From: Candidatus Deferrimicrobiaceae bacterium
Lineage (GTDB): Bacteria > Desulfobacterota > Deferrimicrobia > Deferrimicrobiales > Deferrimicrobiaceae
Assembly: GCA_036504035.1 (NCBI GenBank)
Contig: DASXVV010000006.1
Location: forward strand, 666,097 to 730,096
Direction of reading: 5' to 3'
Length of the DNA stretch: 64,000 bases
The translations under genes and the position numbers were made by a program. Shown in pieces: positions 27,076-35,017 of the stretch (within the stretch, counting starts at the first letter, position 1; every line of letters begins with the position of its first letter). Below the pieces are notes generated by a model that searched no databases, was not told the origin of the DNA, and was given only the letters and a program-made list of their open reading frames with translations.

Positions 27076-27336
27076 ATGATAATTGGAATCAGAATGCCGA
27101 CCGTATTCAGGGAAAGAGGGTACCGATTTTTCTTCTTCAGCAATGAAGGGGCGGAGTCTCCTCATGTGCATGTCGAGCAAGGGGAAAGATACGCGAAATT
27201 CTGGCTTGAGCCTGTTGCGCTGGAAAATTCGCGGGGCTTCCGGAGTCATGAGATTCATGAGTTGTACGAAATTATCCGGAGCAACCGGGAAAAGTTGAAG
27301 GAGCGGTGGCATGGGCACTTTGGCGATCAAGGTTGA
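27076..27336 (+). CDS. DUF4160 family protein
   Basis: A small protein with the DUF4160 signature: MPTVFRERGYRFFFFSNEG then SPHVHVEQGE and AKFWLEP. As written it has 86 residues; the second ATG, at 27094, starts exactly at the conserved MPTVF and is likely the true start, since neither ATG has a clear ribosome site. It overlaps the next gene (DUF2442) by 26 bases, and the two families are often found together, like a toxin-antitoxin or regulatory pair, but no activity has been shown that I can cite. The gene is more AT-rich than its surroundings, which suggests transfer. Confidence 0.82.
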   Translation: MIIGIRMPTVFRERGYRFFFFSNEGAESPHVHVEQGERYAKFWLEPVALENSRGFRSHEIHELYEIIRSNREKLKERWHGHFGDQG

Positions 27337-27553
27337 GGCGTTGGCGGTCGATGTCGTGGTCACGGCCGATACGCTGAATGTCGTGCTGGCAGATGGTCGG
27401 GAAATCTCGGCGCCAATCGGCTGGTTTCCCCTGTTGATGGATGCGACAGACGAACAGCGCCGGAATTGGCGCCTGATCGGCGGCGGTGTGGGGATTCACT
27501 GGGAATCCCTCGACGAGGACATTTCCGTCGCGGGACTTCTGTCGGTCCGGTAG
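27311..27553 (+). CDS. DUF2442 family protein
   Basis: An 80-residue protein with the DUF2442 core: LNVVLADGREISAPIGWFPLLMDAT, in two pieces, ending HWESLDEDISVAGLL. Some DUF2442 proteins have been likened to DNA-binding antitoxins; here this is inference from pairing with DUF4160, which it overlaps. A 95-bp part of this gene recurs about 4.4 kb downstream at 31740-31834. Confidence 0.85.
   Translation: MGTLAIKVEALAVDVVVTADTLNVVLADGREISAPIGWFPLLMDATDEQRRNWRLIGGGVGIHWESLDEDISVAGLLSVR
27369..27463 (+). repeat. direct repeat D, copy 1 (inside DUF2442 gene)
   Basis: 95 bases starting atacgctgaat are nearly identical to 31740-31834 (only a handful of differences, no gaps). Copy 1 lies in an intact gene; copy 2 lies in a broken one. 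Confidence 0.9.
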
Positions 27554-27559
27554 CACCCG

Positions 27560-27682
27560 AGCACCCGTTTAGACCGTTCCCGCCCGTCGTCACGTAACTC
27601 CTGCCCGGCAGGTCGGACGCCTTCCGCCAGAAACTCTCCTCCGAGAAGTACACCCCCCCGACCCGCCTGCGGTCGTCCGCAA

Positions 27683-27686
<4 letters not shown>
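27560..27686 (-). pseudogene. truncated start of a small ORF coupled to gene A
   Basis: On the minus strand the stop of gene A (CGATGA) contains ATGATT, which opens a frame MIADDRRRVGGVYFSEESFW... of about 40 plausible codons. The frame then runs antisense into the DUF2442 gene, where it loses any protein-like character. It looks like the 5' end of a second gene of a two-gene module whose remainder was lost when the DUF4160/DUF2442 block became joined here. No family recognised. Confidence 0.4.
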
Positions 27687-28736
<1,050 letters not shown>

Positions 28737-28756
28737 ACGCGCTCCTTTTTCCCCCA

Positions 28757-28797
28757 ATAAAAAAAGCGAGAGGAAGTCCCTCGGAACCTCCTCTCGC
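28757..28797 (-). terminator. terminator of the secreted coiled-coil protein gene
   Basis: On the minus strand GCGAGAGGA pairs with TCCTCTCGC and is followed by seven T. It begins about 50 bases after the stop. Confidence 0.85.
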
Positions 28798-28844
28798 ATT
28801 CTTGGTGGCGGCCGGCGCGGCCGGCGCTGCTTTTATTTCCCGAA

Positions 28845-29768
28845 CTACTGCGCGGTGACCGTCATGCAGCGGGAACGCGCGATCAGGGAGTCGGAGTAGG
28901 TTCCGTTGTTCTTCCCGCTCACAGTCCAGATGTCCCACGAGTCGGGGTAGGACATCAGGCGGCCGCTCGCAGATTCGTAGACCAGCATGCCCGAGTAGTT
29001 CCAGCCGCCGACGAAGCCGCCGCCGGTCACGGAGTCACCGACATTGCACTTGAGCTCGATGCTCCCCTTCGAGTTGGGGGAAAGGGTCAGTGGCTTGTAG
29101 ACCGTGTACATCGTGATGGCTTTCACACCGCCGCCGACGGCCTGGCAAGCGATCGAGCCGTCGGAGTTGATCTGCTTGATCGTCTCCCCCGCCGGGCAGG
29201 TGCCGGTGATGATCGCCTGCTTCAGCGCCAGGCGCGAGTTGATCCCGTCGATTTCCTGATCCAGGGCGGCGATGAGGATGCTGTTGTTGTTGACCTGGTC
29301 CTGGAGGGTCGAGAGGCCGCTGAGCGTCTGCTGCAGCTGGCTGATCAGCCCGTTGTTGTAGGCGATCTGGGCCTGGAGTGACTCGTCGGTCTTCGCGTTG
29401 GCCCCGAGCTGCGCCTGGAGCGCGAGATTCGCCGCTTCCAGCTCCACGACGCGCGTCTGGAGAGCCGCCGCGGTGGTGTTGTAGGCGGCGATCTGGGCCG
29501 TCAGTTCGACGTTCTGGTTCTGGAGGTTCGCGATGGCTTCCTGATCCGCAGCCACCCGCTCTTCGACCGTGGCGACCCGCTTGACGAGGGCGTCGACCTG
29601 GTCCTGGATCGTGCTCAGCTTGCCCTGTACTTCGACGATCTGCCCCTGCAGCTCGATAAACGGTTTCCCGTTGGGGTTCGACCCGTTGCCGGCGGCGAAG
29701 GCAAGAGGACAGGCCAACGCGACCATCGAGGTGGCAAGAAGCAGATTCTTCAACGGTTTGAACGACAT
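28845..29768 (-). CDS. secreted coiled-coil protein of unknown function
   Basis: A 307-residue protein. The signal peptide (KPLKNLLLATSMVALACPLAFA) is cut near AFA-AG. Residues about 38-190 are heptad-like and rich in Gln, Leu, Val and Ala (LQGQIVEVQGKLSTIQDQVD, then LQNQNVELTAQIAAYN), a long coiled coil. The C-terminal 110 residues form a separate Cys-containing globular part (GTCPAGETIKQINSDGSIACQ, KCNVGDSVTGGGF, SRCMTVTAQ). A tail with this GTCPxGxxIxxINxDGSxxC pattern resembles trimeric fibre or tail-associated proteins, which suggests an extracellular trimer; this is inference. AAGGAG lies 8 bases before the ATG. It stands alone in the accessory region and looks intact. Confidence 0.8.
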   Translation of the reverse strand: MSFKPLKNLLLATSMVALACPLAFAAGNGSNPNGKPFIELQGQIVEVQGKLSTIQDQVDALVKRVATVEERVAADQEAIANLQNQNVELTAQIAAYNTTAAALQTRVVELEAANLALQAQLGANAKTDESLQAQIAYNNGLISQLQQTLSGLSTLQDQVNNNSILIAALDQEIDGINSRLALKQAIITGTCPAGETIKQINSDGSIACQAVGGGVKAITMYTVYKPLTLSPNSKGSIELKCNVGDSVTGGGFVGGWNYSGMLVYESASGRLMSYPDSWDIWTVSGKNNGTYSDSLIARSRCMTVTAQ

Positions 29769-29898
29769 CACGGTATTCTCCTTTTTTGCTGGATTCGCAA
29801 TTTTATTGCGGCGGGAGTATACCACGCAAGCAGAATTATGATTATTATTTCTGCACGGTCGTAATCGTCAAGACGGTTGGAAAGTAGGCCGGCATGCA

Positions 29899-30045
29899 GG
29901 CATGGCCCACCACGAAACTTTCGTCGAAGGGGCCTGACGTCATGGATGGGATCGGGCGACACCGTCGTCCCGAAGGTGACCGCGCCGGCGTCCTCGGAGG
30001 GTTCCAGGCGATGGTCCGGAATGTTCACAAGTATGCCCGGAAGCG
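29899..30045 (+). pseudogene. AbrB-type antitoxin relic in opposite orientation
   Basis: The plus strand reads TTKLSSKGP, then after a deletion and frame change MGSGDTVVPKVTAPASSEGSRRW and so on. These match TTRLSSKGQ and MGSGDTVVLKMILPPSPEEFGKM of the AbrB gene at 30493-30783, which is on the minus strand. About 20 codons of the centre are missing (VVIPEEVRDRLGLKPGAQFVV, in part). It is a dead, inverted paralog. Confidence 0.65.
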
Positions 30046-30475
30046 GGTATGCGGAAGAAGGACGTCGCCGAGGGGTCTTGTGCCAGGGCGTGTAGACATC
30101 GATGGCTCGCCTGGCCACCGCCTTCCCGCTTCGGCATGCCGGTGTCTCGATCGTGCAGCCGGTTGCCTTGGCTGATTCCCCGTTGCCGGAGTCGCCGCAG
30201 GACCCGCACATGAACTGGTCGTTGCCGAACGCGTCGCCGAAGTCCCAAAAGCCGTAGCAGGCGAGGTCCCCGGGCGGCCGTTCTGGCTTCCCGGCGACGA
30301 CCAGTTCGAGGTTCGTCAGTTCCTCCGTACAGAGTTTACCTGTCATGCGGACCGCGTCCCCCGCGGCGACAATCCCGGTTCGGTCGGACGGGAGTGACTG
30401 GCTCACGAACGCGCGGCTCGAGCCTCTCGGGGAAGACACGCACCGCACGGAGGTGCTCCCACCGGGAGACGATGG
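30046..30475. other. unassigned accessory stretch
   Basis: One minus-strand frame stays open through this stretch and on through the AbrB relic (226 codons, including MTGKLCTEELTNLELVVAGK and ACYGFWDFGDAFG), but it has no ribosome site, crosses recognisable relic sequence and has no family I know. It is more likely chance plus decayed gene material than a gene. Nothing else is seen. Confidence 0.35.
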
Positions 30476-30523
30476 TCAGCGCGCTCCGGACGCTAGGACG
30501 TTCGTGTCGAGGACGATCCTAAC
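30476..30523 (-). pseudogene. first codons of a dead VapC/PIN toxin
   Basis: On the minus strand GTTAGGATC opens a frame reading (V)RIVLDTNVLASGAR and then stops. VxIVLDTNVLxS is the N-terminal beta-strand of PIN-domain toxins with its first catalytic Asp. The remainder of the PIN domain is gone. The normal start would be GTGAGGATC; here the third base is T, so the start codon is destroyed as well. Confidence 0.65.
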
Positions 30524-30783
30524 CGGGAGGACCGCACCTTCTTGATGGCCGCGGCGATGTCGTCCTTCTTCACGCCGGCCTTCTTGGCCTCGTGGTGGAC
30601 CTTCGCCAGCATCTTCCCGAACTCCTCTGGCGACGGGGGAAGGATCATCTTCAGCACCACCGTATCGCCTGATCCCATGACGACAAATTGCGCCCCCGGC
30701 TTCAGGCCGAGTCGGTCGCGGACCTCCTCGGGGATGACCACCTGCCCCTTGGACGACAGTCTCGTTGTGGACAGAGCTTCCAT
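30493..30783 (-). CDS. AbrB/MazE/SpoVT-type antitoxin with read-through tail
   Basis: A 96-residue protein with a complete swapped-hairpin AbrB domain: TTRLSSKGQVVIPEEVRDRL, then GLKPGAQFVVMGSGDTVVLK. A helical tail follows (EEFGKMLAKVHHEAKKAGVKKDD), which in such antitoxins binds the toxin. The last nine codons (LGSSSTRTS) are unlike the family: they are read out of frame from the start of the VapC remnant, because the expected stop TGA is TTA here. It probably still folds and binds its operator. The ATG stands at the edge of repeat A copy 2, which must provide its promoter region. Confidence 0.8.
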   Translation of the reverse strand: MEALSTTRLSSKGQVVIPEEVRDRLGLKPGAQFVVMGSGDTVVLKMILPPSPEEFGKMLAKVHHEAKKAGVKKDDIAAAIKKVRSSRLGSSSTRTS

Positions 30784-30787
30784 GCTT

Positions 30788-31016
30788 GCACCCCCTGTCG
30801 CAGGAGACGCCCTCGAGCGTCGCCTCCAGCAGCGGGCTGAGACGTGGCGCAGCGCCTCGTTGTCGGCGGGGTCGTCCAGGATGATGACGTGGCCGTCGGC
30901 GTCCGGATCGTAGGGGCGAACGGGTTCGGTGTAGGTGCCGACGAGGTTGGCGATGGCGTCGCGGGCGGCGCGCCGGACGCCGGGGGACAGTGTGGCGTGT
31001 TCGAGGTCATGGAACG
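30788..31016. repeat. direct repeat A, copy 2
   Basis: Second copy of the 229-bp repeat, same orientation as 27815-28043. Confidence 0.88.
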
Positions 31017-31032
31017 AGCGGATAGCGATCAT
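30788..31032 (-). pseudogene. gene A copy 2: 5' part only
   Basis: Begins [19 protein letters not shown], continues [18 protein letters not shown] and [20 protein letters not shown], and shares with copy 1 the frame change at CACGTCTCAG. After GVSCDRGC the similarity ends and the AbrB gene begins. It preserves the N-terminus lost in copy 1. Confidence 0.6.
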
Positions 31033-31180
31033 GGCTCCCGATATCCCCGCTCCGGCAGCAGACGGAAATCGCGGAAGCACCTCCGTTATCGTCAGGAGCG
31101 GGATGACTGCCCATAGATTCGATGGTTATGCCCTAAGATGGTGGGTCGGGACTGCATCCCTGCAAACGAAAGGAAAACGA

Positions 31181-31501
31181 ATGCGCTGGATCATGCTGGT
31201 CACGGCCGGTCTGTTCGAGGTCGGGTGGGCGATCGGATTGAAATACACGGAAGGTTTTACGCGATTGTGGCCCACCGCCTGGACATTGCTGGCGATGGTC
31301 GTCAGTCTTTGGTTGCTGGGCGTTTCCATGAAGTCACTTCCGGTCGGCACCGCGTACACCGTATGGGTCGGGGTCGGATCGGTCGGGACGGTGATCCTCG
31401 GAATAGTACTGTTCGGCGAGCCTGCGAATGCTGGGCGCCTGATCAGCGTCGCCCTCATAATCGCCGGCATCATCGGTCTCAAGCTTGCGACGCCGGCCTG
31501 A
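31181..31501 (+). CDS. sugE: SugE/Gdx-type small multidrug resistance protein
   Basis: A 106-residue SMR-family protein with four membrane helices. The helix 1 glutamate is in [15 protein letters not shown], and the stretch [19 protein letters not shown] is the SugE/Gdx subgroup signature. Characterised SugE members export guanidinium in exchange for protons rather than drugs. AAAGGAAAACGA precedes the ATG. No guanidine riboswitch was recognised in the 150 bases upstream. It sits between two relic blocks but is intact. Confidence 0.9.
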   Translation: MRWIMLVTAGLFEVGWAIGLKYTEGFTRLWPTAWTLLAMVVSLWLLGVSMKSLPVGTAYTVWVGVGSVGTVILGIVLFGEPANAGRLISVALIIAGIIGLKLATPA

Positions 31502-31739
31502 CATGCGTTGGCTCCGGGTTGGCGAATCAATCATGAGAGAATCCCAAGGCGGTGGTTGACGCGCTCTGGAAAAAGGGAGCGGCTTGGCAGTTCCCTCCGG
31601 TCCTCCTAAGGTCCTGTTTGCCCGCGGTTGCCTCCATGGTCGGTGACGTGGACGACCGTCCGCGGCTTTGCTTCCCCTAACCGATCGATTTCGTTCTATT
31701 CCGCCAGGGTCGAAAGTGCAGCCGCGACGCTCACAGCCT

Positions 31740-31834
31740 ATACGCTGAATGTCGTGCTGGCAGATGGCCGGGAAATCTCGGCGCCGCTCGGCTGGTTTCC
31801 CCTGTTGATGGATGCGACAGACGATCAACGCCGG
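31740..31834 (+). repeat. direct repeat D, copy 2 (DUF2442 relic)
   Basis: Near-identical to 27369-27463. It encodes the DUF2442 core LNVVLADGREISAPLGWFPL but lacks the N-terminus and breaks off after DATDDQRR, so it is a pseudogene fragment. Confidence 0.88.
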
Positions 31835-31838
31835 CGAG

Positions 31839-31952
31839 ATGGAAGTCGGCGAGAAGAAACCGGTCGTTCCGACGCGCGTGACTCCGGAAGAGAAAGCGGC
31901 CCTTACGGCGCTGGACGTGCCGCCAATCCCGTCTCACAATTTCCCTCCGTGA
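31839..31952 (+). other. short open frame joined to the DUF2442 relic
   Basis: Directly after repeat D copy 2 an ATG opens 37 codons (MEVGEKKPVVPTRVTPEEKA...) ending in TGA. The composition is protein-like and may be the 3' tail of a lost gene. There is no good ribosome site. The stretch 31502-31739 before the repeat shows no gene. Confidence 0.3.
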
Positions 31953-32013
31953 ACCGATATTTAAGATTGACCATCTAAACCCGCGCCACGAATTTACTTC
32001 GAAGGAGACCCAT

Positions 32014-32586
32014 ATGGCCGGTTGCAAAGTCGGGTATCTCGTCGGCAGCCTGTCCTCGACATCGATCAACCGTCTGCTCGCCAAGGCACTGGTGCGGCTC
32101 GCGCCTCCCGAGCTGTTGCTGAGCGAGATCGCCATCAAGGATCTGCCGCTCTATAGCGCCGACTACGACGCCGACTATCCGCCGGTGGCTCGTGCCTTCA
32201 AGCAGGCGATCGCCGATGTCGACGCGGTGCTTTTCGTGACGCCCGAGTACAACCGCTCGATCCCCGGTGGCCTGAAGAACGCCATCGACTGGGCCAGCCG
32301 ACCTTGGGGCCAGAACTCCTTCGCACGCAAGCCTTCGGGCGTGATCGGCACTTCACCGGGTGCGATCGGCACCGCTGTGGCCCAGAGCCAACTGCGCGGC
32401 GTGCTGTGCTACTGCAACTCGCCGTTGATGAACACCATCGAGGCCTACATCCAATTCAAGCCGGGGCTGATCACCTCCGACGGCAAGGTCACCGACGAGG
32501 GCACGGAGAAGTTCCTGCGCAACTACATGACCGAATTGCACGACTTCATCGTGCGCGTACTCACCGTGCTGCCGCGCAACGCCTGA
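32014..32586 (+). CDS. NADPH-dependent FMN reductase
   Basis: A 190-residue flavodoxin-fold reductase. The phosphate-binding loop is VGSLSSTSINRLLAKAL, and the FMN/active-site motif is FVTPEYNRSIPGGLKNAIDW, near-identical to ChrR/azoreductase-type enzymes, followed by SPGAIGTAVAQSQLR. Members reduce quinones, azo dyes or chromate using NADPH. GAAGGAG lies just before the ATG. It is followed after 17 bases by a short-chain dehydrogenase, with which it likely forms an operon. Confidence 0.93.
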   Translation: MAGCKVGYLVGSLSSTSINRLLAKALVRLAPPELLLSEIAIKDLPLYSADYDADYPPVARAFKQAIADVDAVLFVTPEYNRSIPGGLKNAIDWASRPWGQNSFARKPSGVIGTSPGAIGTAVAQSQLRGVLCYCNSPLMNTIEAYIQFKPGLITSDGKVTDEGTEKFLRNYMTELHDFIVRVLTVLPRNA

Positions 32587-32603
32587 TCAAGGAGGCACCA
32601 ATC

Positions 32604-33365
32604 ATGACGCAACGCGTACTCATCACCGCCGGCGCCGGCGGCATCGGTTTGGCCATTGCCAAGGCCTTCGTTACCGCCGGCGCTCGCGTGCACATTGCCG
32701 ACGTCAACGCAGAGGCCGTGCACGAAATCACGAAGCAATACCCCGCGATAAGTGGAACCGTCGGCGACATCAGCAAGGCGGCGGATTTGGACACACTCTT
32801 TCAAGATGTGCAGGACCAATTGGGCGGCCTCGACGTGCTCGTCAACAATGCCGGCATTGCCGGGGCCACGGCCCCTGTCGCCGATTACCCCATCGATACA
32901 TGGAATGCCGTCGTCAACCTTAACTTGACCGGAACGTTCATGGTCACCCAGCGTGCTATTCCCCTGCTCAAGCAATCTTCTGCCGGCGCCATCATCCTGA
33001 TGTCGTCCCTGGCGGGGCGTTTCGGCTATCCGAACCGGGTTGCCTACTCCACGACGAAGTGGGGGCTGGTTGGTTTCGCCAAGACCTTGTCGATTGAGCT
33101 GGGGCCTTTCGGCATCACCGCCAACACCATCCATCCCGGTGCCGTTGACGGGCCGCGACTTCAATCGGTATTCGAGGGGCGCGCCAAGGTTTCCGGACGC
33201 ACCGCAGTCGAAGAGACCAACCTGGCGCTGGCCAATCAATCAGTCAGGAAGTTCATCGACCCGGCCGACATCGCCGCACTGACCGTTTTCCTTGCGGGTC
33301 CCCACGCCCGCACCATCTCCGGTCAAATGTTCCCGGTCGATGGCGATTCAAAGACCGCCGGCTAA
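32604..33365 (+). CDS. short-chain dehydrogenase/reductase
   Basis: A 253-residue classical SDR. The cofactor motif is TAGAGGIGLAIAK, then NNAGIAG, the catalytic Ser in LMSSLAGR and Tyr-x3-Lys in YSTTKWG, and IHPGAVDGPR after the active site. Asp at VHIADVN after beta-2 suggests NAD(H) preference. Substrate unknown. AAGGAGG precedes the start. It lies between the FMN reductase and a secreted protein, all same strand. Confidence 0.93.
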   Translation: MTQRVLITAGAGGIGLAIAKAFVTAGARVHIADVNAEAVHEITKQYPAISGTVGDISKAADLDTLFQDVQDQLGGLDVLVNNAGIAGATAPVADYPIDTWNAVVNLNLTGTFMVTQRAIPLLKQSSAGAIILMSSLAGRFGYPNRVAYSTTKWGLVGFAKTLSIELGPFGITANTIHPGAVDGPRLQSVFEGRAKVSGRTAVEETNLALANQSVRKFIDPADIAALTVFLAGPHARTISGQMFPVDGDSKTAG

Positions 33366-33412
33366 CCATGGTCAACACGATCACCGCCCCTTCCGGCTCC
33401 AAGGAGGACACC

Positions 33413-33994
33413 ATGAAGACGTTTCATCGCACCGCGCGCGTTGCCCTCGTACTCGCCGCTGCACTGCTCGCCGCACCGCCCGCCCATGCTGCCGGGAGCA
33501 GGTGGCCAGGCAGCAAGGTCGAAGCCCCCGCCCCGAAGGTCAAGGGGTTGCCCAAGGAGCTCGCGAGGAACCTCGCGAATTTCGACGACCTCGATTTCCG
33601 TGTTTACACGGGTCAGCAATGGCAGGATCTCCACAAGAGCCACTCGAAGGACGTCGTGGTGCACTGGCCCGACGGCCACACGACGAAGGGCATCGAAAAG
33701 CATATCGAGGACCTGAAGTTCATGTTTACATTCGCCCCCGACAACCGGATCAAGGAGCACCCGGTCCGCTTCGGCACGGCGGACGGCGAGTGGACGGCGG
33801 TGACCGGCTGGCTCGAAGGCACCTTTACGAAGCCCATGGCGCTTCCGGACGGCAAGAGCATCCCCCCCACCGGCAAGGCCTACCGGATCCCGATGGCAAC
33901 CATCGGGCATTGGGGCAAGGACGGGATCATGTTCGAGGAGTTCCTGTATTGGGACAACGGCGAATTCATGAAGCAGATCGGCCTCGCGAATTAG
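33413..33994 (+). CDS. exported SnoaL/NTF2-like protein
   Basis: A 193-residue protein with a signal peptide (RTARVALVLAAALLAAPPAHA, cut after AHA). The mature part has the pattern of a SnoaL-like cone fold: DLDFRVYTGQQWQDLHKSH, VVHWPDGHTTKGIEKHIED, then AVTGWLEGTFTKPM and FEEFLYWDNGEFMKQIGL. SnoaL-like proteins bind small hydrophobic ligands or act as isomerases; the role here is unknown. AAGGAGG is 6 bases before the chosen ATG; an ATG 45 bases upstream has none and would disrupt the signal peptide. Confidence 0.78.
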   Translation: MKTFHRTARVALVLAAALLAAPPAHAAGSRWPGSKVEAPAPKVKGLPKELARNLANFDDLDFRVYTGQQWQDLHKSHSKDVVVHWPDGHTTKGIEKHIEDLKFMFTFAPDNRIKEHPVRFGTADGEWTAVTGWLEGTFTKPMALPDGKSIPPTGKAYRIPMATIGHWGKDGIMFEEFLYWDNGEFMKQIGLAN

Positions 33995-34058
33995 GGCTAT
34001 TTTTTTTGTGAAAGATGCGGGCATCAAAGCGATGATCGATGAACTGGAGGATTCGGAG

Positions 34059-34937
34059 ATGATGAACTATTGGATGGGAAGCGTTCTGGTAACCGGAGCG
34101 ACCGGCCAACTCGGCCATCTTGTCCTCGATGCGCTATTGAAGACGTTGCCCGCATCACGAGTCATCGCCGCGGTACGAAACCCGGCCAAGGCGGGGGATC
34201 TTTCCGACAAGGGGTTCGTTGTTCGCGAGGCCGACTATGATCGGCCGGAGACGCTGGATATGGCCTTCGCCGGTGTCGATAAAATCCTGCTGATCTCGTC
34301 AAGCGAAGTCGGAAAACGCGCCGGACAGCACAAGGCCGTCATCTCTGCGGCAAAACGGGCCGGGGTCAAGCTGCTTGCCTATACCAGCCTGCTTCATGCC
34401 GACAAGTCGGTGCTGGGGCTCGCGGAAGAGCATCGCCTGACCGAAGAGGCCATTCGGGCCTCAGGGATTCCTTTTGTGCTGCTTCGAAACGGTTGGTATA
34501 TCGAGAACCACACTGCCGGCATTCCATCGGCGCTTCAGCACGGGGCTTTCCTCGGCAGCGCCAAAGATGGCCGTTTCTCCTCGGCAACGCGTCGCGACTA
34601 CGCTGAAGCGGCTGCAGCTGTCCTGACGGCTTCCGAAAGTCAGGCCGGGAAAACCTTCGAATTGGCCGGGGACGACTCTTACACGCTTGCCGACCTCGCG
34701 GCCGAAGTGACGCGTCAGAGCGGCAAGTCGGTTATCTATAAAGACCTTCCCGAGGTCGACTTTTGCGCGGCGCTGATCCTCGCCGGCTTTCCGAAACCGA
34801 TTGCGGCCATGCTTGCCGAGTCGGATGTCGGGGCATCCAAAGGCGCACTTTACGACGAAAGTCGCGTGCTCAGCCGCTTGATCGGGCGTCCTGCGACATC
34901 CCTTAAGGCCGCTGTTGCCGAGGCCCTGAAGGGGTAA
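34059..34937 (+). CDS. NmrA/QorB-like NAD(P)H-binding oxidoreductase
   Basis: A 292-residue atypical SDR. The N-terminus has VLVTGATGQLGHLVLDAL, and LLAYTSLLHAD and PFVLLRNGWYIEN are hallmarks of the QorB quinone oxidoreductase/NmrA group. No Tyr-x3-Lys active site is seen, as usual in this group. It binds NADP and may reduce quinones or sense redox state. GGAGG lies 8 bases before the first ATG of an ATGATG pair. An upstream open extension lacks a ribosome site. Confidence 0.88.
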   Translation: MMNYWMGSVLVTGATGQLGHLVLDALLKTLPASRVIAAVRNPAKAGDLSDKGFVVREADYDRPETLDMAFAGVDKILLISSSEVGKRAGQHKAVISAAKRAGVKLLAYTSLLHADKSVLGLAEEHRLTEEAIRASGIPFVLLRNGWYIENHTAGIPSALQHGAFLGSAKDGRFSSATRRDYAEAAAAVLTASESQAGKTFELAGDDSYTLADLAAEVTRQSGKSVIYKDLPEVDFCAALILAGFPKPIAAMLAESDVGASKGALYDESRVLSRLIGRPATSLKAAVAEALKG

Positions 34938-35017
34938 GGCCCTCGAAGATCCGCCGGAATAGCCGAATCAGGGCGACGCTTCCTGGTGGTACGCTAAACC
35001 TTGGATGGAGAGCCGCC

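Noticed and set aside
26880..27080. Integrase attachment site at the tRNA-Arg 3' end
   Set aside because: The tRNA position suggests an island, but no integrase and no second copy of the tRNA 3' end was seen in the window.
29768..30448. A 226-codon minus-strand frame in the accessory region
   Set aside because: It has no ribosome site, runs through the AbrB relic on the other strand and ends in low-quality sequence (Ile repeats from intergenic DNA).
31030..31180. Guanidine riboswitch upstream of sugE
   Set aside because: No paired ACGR-loop hairpins or ykkC-like conserved blocks could be found by eye; the upstream sequence is mostly relic of gene A.
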